From Trichobilharzia szidati (Eukaryota > Platyhelminthes > Trematoda > Strigeidida > Schistosomatidae), in contig OX235273.1 of the NCBI GenBank assembly GCA_944472155.2, positions 5,305,204-5,369,203 on the forward strand: 64,000 nucleotides of DNA, given 5' to 3'. Below, piece after piece: positions 54,750-63,440 of this stretch; positions within the stretch are counted from its first letter, which is position 1; each line of letters starts with the position of its first letter. The notes beneath the pieces were generated by a model. The model was given only the letters and a program-made list of their open reading frames with translations, ran no database searches and was not told the DNA's origin. The position numbers and the translations under genes are program-made.

Positions 54750-55200
54750 TAGCTGCTACCTTGACGTGGTGGTAGGGCTTGCACGCCGCGATGACCCAAC
54801 AAGGTACACTGGCTGGAACCAATGTCCCTACCATGTCAGCAAGGTTGTTAGGATAGCGATTAGACTAAAAGCCGTTACCTGCTTAGTGTAAGAATCTATC
54901 TTACACTATGCTGGGGGTCTGTGGGTGAAGTCGTACTGCTGGGGAACAGGGGTGTAACAGCAGTGAGGTGTTTCCCTCAGATGACCAGCATGCCAGCCAC
55001 CTATGCTGTTTCTCCACTCTAGAGAGATGGGGTTAGAAAAGGTCGACCCCAACAATTGTAGATCCCGACTTACCCTATGGTGGTCCGTAACCGGCGGTAA
55101 GTTTACTAATATGGAACCAAACCAAGAAACCAGTTCATACAGGCAGTGTGTGACCGGCCTCAAGCAGTTCTCCCCTTGACTCTGTGGTTATGCAACACTA
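54750..55200 (+). mobile_element. GC-richer block, possible 5' UTR of a non-LTR retrotransposon
   Basis: Contains CTACCTTGACGTGGTGGTAG, a motif I associate with the 5' ends of RTE-type elements. It is much less AT-rich than its surroundings and has no long ORF. It lies between the P4 arm and the P4 RT, so it may alternatively be part of that composite. Confidence 0.4.
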
Positions 55201-55219
55201 ACCCTATCATTTCACATCC

Positions 55220-56290
55220 CAAATAGAACACCAAGAATTTGATAAAAAAGACATTATGGTAAGCTATGATAAAGTTAACTCATTATATACTAGTATCCCT
55301 ATTGCCGAAAGTCTTGATATCATTTCCAGTCTACTAGAATCAGATACAACACTATCGAAAAGATGTCCACTGGACACCACTCAAATAATTAAGAGCTTGA
55401 AATTCTGTCTAGAAAGGGAATTTATACAGACAGACAAACAGTGTTGCTATGGGTTCACCAGTTTCCCCAATAGTCGCTGACCTTTTCATGAATAGATTCG
55501 AAGATAACATCTTTTCAAGCTTACTCACTCTTAAAATATGGTTAAGATATGTAGATGATACTTTTGTTGTGCTAAAAGTAGAGATCTACACATTTCATTC
55601 TTGAAAAAAATAAACAATCTATCTCCCAGAATCCAGTTTACTTCGGAAGCAGAATCAGACGTCGGTGAACTATGATTTCTAGACTGCCTGCCTAGTTAAG
55701 AGGAGGGAAAACGGACATTTTAGTATATCCATATTCGGATCATCACACCTTATAAGCACAAAGGTATCAGTTATTTCAAGTCTTGTAAGACGAGCATACT
55801 CTTTGATAACGGATGAGAAGGAAAAAGAAGAAGAAATATCAAACATTACTGAGACCCTCAAGCAAAACAACTACCCAACGAAATTCATCAACAAAATCAA
55901 CACTGACATTAAGTATAGTCTAAAAAGTATTCCGAAAATATGGACGTCAACAGTTGTCATTCCATATAGAGCGGAGACGTAAGACGATATCAGAAGAGTA
56001 CTGAATAAGCTTGACATCAGGCTTTTCTTCAAAACATCAGACACACCGTGAAGCAACGAAATTAGAAGAAATGAACACCATAGAGCCAACTCTGTGCCGC
56101 CACCGAGAAATCCAATTGAACTAGAAAAGCTTGAAAAACCATCAGCCATAGAATCAGGCCATAAAACTGATTTTGACAATATTGAAATAATCCAGAAAAA
56201 CTTCAGAAATCACAGAGAATGTCTAATATCAGAAACACTTCATATCAAATGGAATCCAAATTGTCTGAATAGGAATGATTTACCAAGATA
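55220..56290 (+). pseudogene. PLE P4 protein: RT domain, linker and nuclease remnant
   Basis: The only PLE here with RT motifs A to C. From 55256: MVSYDKVNSLYTSIPIAESL (motif A, aspartate present). After a frameshift, VAMGSPVSPIVADLFMNRFE from 55443 (motif B), then WLRYVDDTFVV with YVDD at 55548-55559 (motif C). Then FTSEAESDVGEL, LVRRAYSLITDEKEKEEEI, and TVVIPYRAE at 55950. The GIY-YIG core is largely deleted; the tail HRECLISETLHIKWNPNC and LNRNDLPR survives. At least two frameshifts and one stop. Confidence 0.8.
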
Positions 56291-56710
56291 GAATTTGGCA
56301 TAGTTACAACACCTCCATCCCCCATGAAGTAACAAAATCAACACGGATTTGATGAGCAATTTCATTATGTAAAAACACGCTGCTTTCATAATTTTATACG
56401 CTTATGAAATCCAACAATCGACACCTGGTTAAGTTATCTTTACCGATTGGCCAATTTGACAACGGAAAACTGCCCCCATGCTGAGGAACGATGATTGAAT
56501 TGTTATATAATCCAAGCTGGTTTAATATTACTACTATGATAAAGCTATTAGCAGCATTAAATAGTGGAACGTCAGTAAACGCAAGAATATCGTTTTGTTT
56601 TTCATTCATTCATTGAGAAATACAAAAACACCTTTATTATAATGAATATCATGTATCCAAAGCCCAAATTTTTCCAAACTGTTAAAAGTGAACTTGGTTT
56701 GGATATATAT
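56290..56710 (+). repeat. PLE P4 3' terminal region
   Basis: Directly follows the P4 coding tail and is colinear with 3664-4110. Its part at 56520-56645 is inverted relative to the arm at 54.06/54.65 kb. Confidence 0.7.
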
Positions 56711-56879
56711 ACTAGTCTTATGATACAAGCACCTAACGTACAACAACAGACGCCAGTGAACACCAGCAAACGGAATCTAATGGAAGTCATCTCTCTCGCT
56801 TACCTGACTGCTCAGCGCAGATGGGGATGTCAACGTCAGCTAGAGTCGAATAAGTAAGGCATTCATTCGTTTCTCTAAA

Positions 56880-57150
56880 AATCAGCGTGGAGATCTGCGG
56901 CGATCAGTATTAAGAGCAAGATTGAGGTCCAATGTCCACTCAGTGCTCCTAGGTGGTTCAGACAGGTGGTGTACACGTCAAGAAAAGCATTTCCAACAGA
57001 CTAGTGTAGATTTTCCGCTGCATATTGAAGAACAAATGACCGACTGGCCAGAAAGTGTAAGCAACAAAGAACTCTGACAGTTTAGAGAACTAAACAGGGA
57101 ACTACTAACGGATAAATATGCAAACGAAAATGTAAATGAATTGGACTCAA
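56880..57150 (+). pseudogene. RTE-like LINE fragment, diverged
   Basis: Readable pieces: SNVHSVLLGGSDRW, TRQEKHFQQTSVDF and MTDWPESVSNKEL, aligning with the SNVKSVLLYGSETW and WPERISNKDLW segments at 10 kb. Confidence 0.55.
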
Positions 57151-57234
57151 GCTCAGGACACTTTCATATTAAATTGTTGATCAATATACATATCCATACT
57201 ATTGATTATTCTTATTGATGTTCTCTTTTTTCAG

Positions 57235-57848
57235 TTCTCAAAGCATCTATTAAAGACATGGTATTACAACCAAATCAAGCCTCAATTATACTCAATCTTA
57301 CACCAAGAACTTTAGCCTTAAAATTGATTCGTAATGATGGTACCCAGTTGAGTAGTATTGATCAATATCGTAGAAAAAGAAACAGTCGACGAAGACGTTA
57401 TAACAATAACAATAATAACAATAACAATAATGATGATAATGGTGATGATAATATTAATAACAATCGATACTATCATCATCATATGCGAGTGGCTAGAGAT
57501 TTAAAAATACCCGCTCATCGAAGATCATCCAACCAAGATCGATATCAATCTAAATATCTGATGAAGTCAAAGTCAATCAATTCGATGAATGAAGAAAGTG
57601 AATGGAGACAACAACAACAACAACAAGATGGTAGTAAGTCACGAGAGAAAAGACGTCGAAGGCCAAGGAATTCACGTCTTCATGACTTAGACGGTATAAC
57701 AGAATTAATTCTAGGCTGTTCATCGTGTAATCCATTGTTGCCGTATACTAGTGGACGTATGGCACATTCCCTGCCAAATCAAAAATGGCTTGTAATGGGT
57801 AGACGAATTCAAGATTCAGCTACGAAAAAGTATACAAATCAATTACAG
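57235..57848 (+). CDS. Internal exon of a host gene (possible NTR-type module)
   Basis: The only convincing host coding sequence. A pyrimidine-rich acceptor ends in AG at 57233-57234, and a consensus donor CAG/GTGAGT lies at 57846. The exon is 614 nt with a phase-1 acceptor and phase-0 donor. The frame is open across the whole exon: LKASIKDMVLQPNQ, LTPRTLALKLIRNDGT, a basic RRKRNSRRRR segment, an Asn-rich run, a Gln run, another basic KSREKRRRR segment, then GCSSCNPLLPY and KWLVMGRRIQDSATKK. The Cys pair followed by a hydrophobic-MGR turn loosely resembles netrin-like (NTR) modules of secreted frizzled-related or netrin proteins. Low-complexity inserts are common in schistosome proteins. The ATG at 57258 is internal. 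Flanking exons lie outside the window or were not recognised. Confidence 0.7.
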
Positions 57849-57984
57849 GTGAGTGAGTTGCTAAATATGTAGTCGAATTATATTGTACTTAGAAGAACAA
57901 AAAGATTGAGCGGCCTAATATTTTCTGTGTAATAAGTTCCTCAACTATGGTTCTGCTATATAAATCTATCTATCTATCGATCTG

Positions 57985-58140
57985 TTGAAAACCAGAGAGT
58001 ACTGGAGAGCTGTTTCGTCCTAGTGTTGGACCCATCAGCAGTACAGACCCATATAAGTTTGAATTAAGGTTCACCTTGTCCACCCTGTCGCGATTGAGGA
58101 CAAATACTCGCTTCTAATGACATTGGATGGTGTCCGCGCT
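57985..58140 (-). mobile_element. Family B SINE, minus half of inverted pair
   Basis: Inverted tail start (GTTGAAAACCAGAGAGTACT), the hammerhead module 57999-58044, and a worn box B. Body sequence continues to about 58140. Confidence 0.65.
57999..58044 (-). ncRNA. Hammerhead-like module, family B, best stem I and core
   Basis: Minus strand: GTACTG (58039-58044) pairs perfectly with CAGTAC (57999-58004). Core CTGATGG (58032-58038) keeps C3 and differs from consensus only at A9 to G. Stem II GTCCAACACTAGGAC (58017-58031), GAAA (58013-58016), CAGCTCTC with TC before the cleavage point. This copy shows that the family B block is a true hammerhead fold with three helices. Confidence 0.65.
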
Positions 58141-58149
58141 AAATTCACG

Positions 58150-58330
58150 AATTGGTAGAAGTAGGATTTCATGAGCAGTGGCTGAATGTTCTACGAGCTT
58201 GCCTTGCAACTGGAACGTCTTGAGTTCGAACTCCAGCGGGCATGTATTGTTGATGGGTCCCTGACTAACTCGAAAAAGATGTGCAGTACCTTGTGGTGGT
58301 TTTCAGTGGTTCTCTAACTGATAACTATCG
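58150..58330 (+). mobile_element. Family B SINE, plus half of inverted pair
   Basis: Head GAGCAGTGGCTGAATG, box B TGAGTTCGAACTCCAG, a worn hammerhead block and the tail TTTCAGTGGTTCTCTAACTG. Confidence 0.65.
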
Positions 58331-58340
58331 TAGTCTTTCT

Positions 58341-58517
58341 TTATTCCTTCACGTTCCCAGTGGAACATAGGGCTTCAAGCTGGAGGCTTGAAGTTACTGT
58401 AGCAGTGTTTATTTTTACAGGATTGGGTTGCTAGCCTCATTCCCAACCTTTCCTCTTCACCAGCATTATTTCTGGCTCAGCGAGGTAAAGGAGTCCGCCG
58501 GCCGGGGATCGAACCCC
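58341..58517 (-). mobile_element. Family D SINE, inverted
   Basis: Plus-strand order: TTATTCCTTCACGTTCCCAG, GAACATAGGGCTTCAAG, GGTTGCTAGCCTCATTCCCA, GGCTCAGCGAGGTAAAGGAG and box B (GGGGATCGAACCCCC). The 5' half of the head is missing. Confidence 0.7.
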
Positions 58518-58614
58518 CCGAACTATCGTGGTCAATGATTATAAATTATAAAAGGCCTAAAGGGAGGGTAAACTGTCAATGTTTTACATTCATGTGATGA
58601 TGGATAAGTAAGAG

Positions 58615-58990
58615 AAGTGGCTGTTCGAATTTCTCCTGAACACACAGGTCTGGCTTCTTCAAGTGGCTTCCGATGAATTCAGCTGGATGTAGAAGAAGAA
58701 CTCGCAAAGAAAAGCTGAAATCAGTCGGGATACGAAAAATGCTTTAAATTCTGTATTAATACCAACTTTATGCTCAGTATCTACAAAGCGTGCCACAACA
58801 GAGCTACAAATACATCTTGTTTATCCCTTGCTTAACCATGCTGCAGGAGGATGTTTAGAAATACCATGTTGGACCTGCCTAATTGTACGCTTGCTGTAAC
58901 TTTCTCCACAAGGACAATCAGACTGGTAGATAAACATAGAGAAGGTGAAATTAGGAAAGTACTTTATCCCTATTTTTCGAACATAAAACT
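58615..58990 (-). pseudogene. PLE P1-like GIY-YIG fragment
   Basis: Minus strand: FMFIYQSDCPCGESYSKRTI is the nuclease core (I-Y kept, Y-I-G degraded). Then WLSKG, CRICSSVVARFVDTEHKVGI, FLFELLFLLHPAEFIGSHLK. Truncated at 58990 by SMalpha sequence. Confidence 0.6.
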
Positions 58991-58999
58991 GGGGTGTTA

Positions 59000-59350
59000 T
59001 TTAATTTAATTCAGATTCCCTCATCGATTGATTGGACTGAAGTACTCAGTCTCAGGTTGAAATGTCGGCTGCTTGTGTAGATGCTTGGACGATGCCTGAG
59101 ACTGAGCACCTCAGTCCAACCAATCGACGGGAAAATCTAAATTGAATTAAATAATTAATAAGACCAGTTGCACAAGAGGTGGCTCTGGTGGCCCAAATGG
59201 TTTAATGGATAACACTTTGGCGTTTGAAACTATGGGTAGTGGGTTCGATCCTTGGTGAGAATACTATCACTAACTGTGGAATGCAGATACAGTCAGATGA
59301 CAAGTCAAAAAATAAGACGAAATGCACACTGTCCTGGATTCCACTGCTAG
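59000..59350 (+). mobile_element. SMalpha SINE: tight foldback tail plus unit
   Basis: 59002-59066 and 59096-59146 are inverted tail copies with only about 30 bp between them. Then the head GGCCCAAATGGTTTAATGG, box B GGGTTCGATCCTTGG and a decayed hammerhead (59279-59350, GACGAAATG kept). Confidence 0.75.
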
Positions 59351-59359
59351 TCACCAACC

Positions 59360-59535
59360 ACATGAGGCGTGGTTGGTGAACTTGTAGATCATTTAGCCAC
59401 TGGGATCCTATCTAGTCAACCAATTAGCACCATTGCGAAGTATCGGATACTTGACATTAGTGAATTACTAAGTATTCAGCTACATCCAGATGACGAGTCA
59501 CAAACAGGACGAATCGTACATCCTGGATTACAACA
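59360..59535 (+). mobile_element. SMalpha hammerhead fragment
   Basis: CTACATCCAG, ATGACGA (C3 to A), GTCACAAACAGGAC, GAAT instead of GAAA, then TCCTGGATTACAAC at 59520-59533. Confidence 0.55.
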
Positions 59536-59559
59536 AATACCCGAGGAGTAGTCCAATAG

Positions 59560-60290
59560 TTCCCTATTTTTCAATGTGATTCTCTAACTGACCTCTTGGC
59601 CACTTTTATTGCTAATAAAATCCATCTTTGATAAAATCAAGCAAAATCTCCACAAGCTCAACGCTTATGAAAGTCAAATAATCACACACCACAAAAGTAC
59701 AACACTTCACATACATGTAGTATCTATGTATGCATAATCAATGTGATAATTATAGTTTTTTAGACAATCCCTAATATTTTTTTGCATAAATTATGAGTTC
59801 TCTCTGTTGTCATTAGGTTTTTTAAAATTTCTTTCCCTATCTTTAAATAACCCTTTACCTCTGCCTATGTGTGCAAGCACGCACGAAAAGTTAACAGACA
59901 CACAGCCATAGACCTAAAAGAGTTAGGGGAAGGGTGGAACACGCTATTGTCCTGTTATTTCCACTACTACTCTCTTTCCCTTCCCTACTGAGATTTAACC
60001 CCTCCACAGGGGAGCACTTTACACGCAGCTGTATACCTTAATCAATAAAAATTTGAAACTTGATAAAAATGAATTGCTTCCGCTGTTATTATTATTATTA
60101 TTAATAGTTATTAAAATGAATTCAATAATTGATGTGGGACTGTTTTCAAGTGATAAGTTTGATGTGAAAAAAACGAGAGTTCAAGTTTGTGAAGGTGTGA
60201 ATGAGATTTGCGTGAGTTGAATTCATTGTGAAACTTAAAAATAAACAAAGAAATAATTGGAAACATTTATTTCCCGATACGAATTTAAAA
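59560..60290. other. Unassigned AT-rich spacer
   Basis: No element recognised; trinucleotide TTA run near 60085. Confidence 0.4.
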
Positions 60291-60299
60291 AAAAGCAAT

Positions 60300-61012
60300 A
60301 AAGGTTAACAAAGCAGGATTTAATAAAATTCATCAAATTTCGGTAGAACTCGTCAGCTGAATACTCTACATACACGATATATATACTTTTGAAATTACGT
60401 TGGGAGATATAGATGCTTGCAATTGCAGAGGCTTGTGCAATTCGAGTTTACAAACCAGGTCTCTATGTACAAAAGGAGATGGTCGTAACTCTGAATCTAC
60501 CATGGTAATACGTTTTACTTATAATTCTACCTCTTATTATTATTATTCTCATTATTATTATTCTTGATTCATTTAAAACTATCCTTTATCAGTAGCATTA
60601 TCTTAACTCACTTCAACACTATTATTATTATTGTTATTATAACTATTACTATTGGCATCCCTCTGGTTGCAATTCTTGTTAAATTCTCTAATTCTTATGG
60701 ATTGAAGTACAAATTCTCTAATGTCTAATTGTTTATCTAAGTGATGTAATTGAAGCGTAGTGCAATTTATCTTAATTTTGATCTCTCATACTCTCTCTCC
60801 CCCTTATCTAATTGAACATGACCTGGAAAACATTCGCACCTGTCTTTCTGCATGACTAATTCAATGTAGTTTGTTTACTTATCAATCCTATATCTCCCAA
60901 TGTAATTTCAAAAGTATATATCCGTGTATGTAGAGTATTCGGTTGACGAGTTCTACCGAAATTTGATGAATTCATTAAATCCTGCTTTATCAGCCTTTAT
61001 TGCTTGTTTTAA
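60300..61012 (+). mobile_element. PLE group P7 remnant with inverted arms
   Basis: Arms 60300-60415 and 60888-61012 are inverted copies (AAAGCAGGATTTAAT, TTCATCAAATTTCGGTAGAA). Between them, 60418-60510 on the plus strand encodes ITEACAIRVYKPGLYVQKEM-type residues and NLPW, the PLE C-terminal tail. The rest is AT-rich UTR. Confidence 0.65.
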
Positions 61013-61079
61013 AGAAATAATTATTGGTTTTGTAGTTATTTTGTTTGATTGGTTTGGGGATTTCATCATGAGCACTATG

Positions 61080-61310
61080 TCATGAATTGGCAGGAGTTGG
61101 AATTCATGGGTTGGTCATTGGATTGGATCCCAGTAGCTTAATAGTCTATGAGCTTGCCCTGTAACCAGAAAGTCCTCTGTTCGAACCCCCGGGGGTGAGT
61201 AATCATGAAGAGTCCCAAACTAGAACGAAACAGTTGTCCAGTACTCCCAACTAGTTTTTCAATGGTTCTCTAACTGATGTTAGCTCATGATGAAATCCTC
61301 CAACCAAGTA
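61080..61310 (+). mobile_element. Family B SINE
   Basis: Head GGATCCCAGTAGCTTAATAG, box B CTGTTCGAACCCCCGG, hammerhead block ATGAAGA (C3 to A), GTCCCAAACTAGAAC, GAAA, CAGTTGTC, CAGTACTCC, then the tail. Confidence 0.7.
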
Positions 61311-61314
61311 AACT

Positions 61315-61440
61315 TGTGGATGATGACTAGCAGTGGAATTCAGGATACGCACTTCGTCCTATTTGAGACTCGACAGTTACCTGGATGTGCCTGAATTCCC
61401 CAGTGGACGATGGTGTTCCTAATGAGACTCGAACCCACAG
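61315..61440 (-). mobile_element. SMalpha SINE fragment with hammerhead (minus)
   Basis: Minus strand: CACATCCAG, GTAA insert, CTGTCGA (A6 to T), GTCTCAAATAGGAC, GAAG, then CTGAATTCCACTGC. It faces the plus-strand copy at 61490. Confidence 0.65.
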
Positions 61441-61489
61441 TTTCAAACACCAAAGAGTTATCCACTATGGGAATTGCGTTTGAGTTCCA

Positions 61490-61600
61490 TTGAGATTACT
61501 ATTACTCACTGGGGAATGCAGGTACGTTCAACTAACTGACGAGTCCCAAATAGGACGAAACACATATCCTGGATTCCACTGCTAGTCATCATCCACCAAT
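61490..61600 (+). ncRNA. SMalpha hammerhead ribozyme copy with consensus core
   Basis: CTGACGA (61536-61542), stem II GTCCCAAATAGGAC (61543-61556), GAAA (61557-61560), ATC at 61566-61568 before the cleavage point, CTGGATTCCACTG (61569-61581). A 4-nt CTAA lies between stem I and the core, and the stem I 5' strand is mutated, so activity is doubtful. Confidence 0.7.
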
Positions 61601-61689
61601 TCACTTCAAACAAAGACGTATTTTTAAAGTATAATGGCATGAATAATATGTCTGTGCGTGAAATGTGTTTGTCGATGACTAAAAATGGC

Positions 61690-61990
61690 TTCTAGAAATG
61701 TCGTTTCATCCATTTTGGGGCTCTTCACCCCGAATGACTGATAGTTTCCTCAATGAGGCTGGGATACAACACTTATCGTCTCAAGCGTAAAGGAGTTGTC
61801 CAATGGGCTACCGAGACATGAGAGCTACGTCTCATGCAACGGATATAAGTCGTCATATGTTGGTATTATTATTATCTCTGTTACTAGTATAGACGCTTCA
61901 GCAATGCTTTAATGGCTGACATTGGCGTTATTTGATTGGCAGTGACTAAAAGAGGAATTTAAAAGAGGTGTTTCGTCCCGCTATGCACTT
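61690..61990. other. Worn SMalpha-like sequence
   Basis: Fragments such as ATGTCGTTTCATCCATTTTG and GAGGTGTTTCGTCCCGCTAT look like inverted hammerhead blocks, with a tRNA-like segment near 61790-61840. Too decayed to bound. Confidence 0.35.
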
Positions 61991-62439
61991 TTCGGCTGCA
62001 CGCGTCTATATATCTGTGTGGCAACTGTTCACAAATCAGTGTAGTTTATCTATATTACATGAGATAATTTCCTTCACTTGTTAAGAAGTCGGTCTTCCTC
62101 AGTGATCTGATTACCATTCAACATTTATAAATTCTGATCTCACATCGTCAGTATCTCATGACGACTGAATGAATTCGTGCACAGTGGGGGAAAGAGAGAG
62201 GTTGGATTCTGTTATTTTTTGAGTCTCTGCTACAATATTTCAATCTCCAGTGTTCACTCTATTTTTGAAATAACATAGCGATTGCGAACCTTTTATTCTT
62301 ACACTTAAATTATAGCCCACATTGATAAATTCCTATCATAGTTTTAGATAAAAAATTACACCGATTAATACTTGCAAAGTTGATCGCAATAAGAGAACTA
62401 AATCCAATCTATGACGCAATTTTTATGGCTACGACATAT

Positions 62440-62750
62440 GTCCATTGTAGGTGGACAATGTGGAAAGGTTTGCTATCTTTGACTACAGAGAATTATGTTA
62501 TCTCTCCAATATTAAGTAATATTGAGGTTAGATGTGCAGTGCTAGGTATGAAAGGGAATTTAGTGGGTGAAACTGTAAAGCTATGTTGACTGAGATGCCT
62601 TGGACACGTGTTGCGCATGCTGAGCCATCTCCTTCCCCTTCAAGAAATGTCAACTAACGTAAGATTAAGTAAGAAAATAATTAGGGCTGGTCAAACCAAA
62701 AAGTGACATCGCTCGATAAAGTATTTGATAACTAGTTGAAGAATTTCCTC
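62440..62750 (+). pseudogene. Second-family LINE fragment
   Basis: Plus strand: LSNIEVRCAVLGMKGNLVGE, TVKLC, then in other frames LRCLGHVLRMLSHLLPLQEM. 5' and 3' truncated; broken frames. Confidence 0.6.
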
Positions 62751-62940
62751 ATCAGCTGAAATCAGTTAGGTAACCATTGGAAAACCTGGGAGTACTGCCA
62801 GACAGCTGTTTCGTCCTAGTTTGGGACTCTTGGTCGTTACTCACCCACCGCCAGAGTTCGAACTCTGGACCTTTTAGTTACAAGACAACCGAGCTCGTAG
62901 ATCATTAAGCCATTGTGACCCCATCCAGAGCCACGTATAT
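62750..62940 (-). mobile_element. Family B SINE
   Basis: Inverted tail, hammerhead block with intact stem II (GTCCCAAACTAGGAC) and GAAACAGCTGTC on the minus strand but a scrambled core, box B GAGTTCGAACTCTGG, head. Confidence 0.7.
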
Positions 62941-63099
62941 AGTTCACGAAACCATGTGCACCGCTGATGAGGTCTACCTCAGACGGTTGTCCGGGATATA
63001 GATCATTTCAATCCGGTTAGTTGACTAACACTACTGGTTGGTGCAAGTGAGTTGAATACAACTATTCTTCTCAGTCAATCATTAGTATAATTAGAATTT

Positions 63100-63440
63100 A
63101 ATTGGTGGATGGTGACTAGCTATGTGGAATCCAGGACAACGTGCATTTCGTCCTATTTAGGACTCGTCAGTTAGCTGGATGTACCTGCATTCCCCAGTGA
63201 GTCAGTGATGATGTTCCCACCACCGAGACTCGAACTCAGTGCCCATAGTTTCAAACGCCAGACAAAGCGTTATCCACTAGACCACTTGGGCCACGAAATC
63301 CGAGCACCTCTTGTGCAATGGGTCATAATAATTATTTAATTGAATTTTAGATTTTCCCGTTGATTGACTAGAACGAAGTGCTCAGTCTCAGGTTGACCTG
63401 TCGGCTTATTGTAAAGATGCTTCGACGGTGTCTGGGCATG
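63100..63440 (-). mobile_element. SMalpha SINE
   Basis: Minus strand: head GGCCCAAGTGGTCTAGTGG, box B TGAGTTCGAGTCTCGG, ACTCACTGGGGAATGCAGG, hammerhead 63122-63192, TAGTCACCATCCACCAATTA. On the far side lies part of the SMalpha tail (63350-63440). Confidence 0.85.
63122..63192 (-). ncRNA. SMalpha hammerhead ribozyme, best-preserved core
   Basis: Minus strand: GCAGGTACATCCAG (stem I), CTAA insert, CTGACGA (63164-63170), stem II GTCCTAAATAGGAC (63150-63163, 5 bp), GAAA (63146-63149), stem III region ending GTC, then CTGGATTCCAC pairing with stem I. All conserved core bases are present. The 4-nt junction insert is the only clear oddity. Confidence 0.75.

Noticed and set aside
57258..57872. Complete 204-residue single-exon gene
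   Set aside because: A consensus acceptor lies 23 bp upstream with an open frame before the ATG, and a consensus donor lies before the stop, so this is an internal exon.
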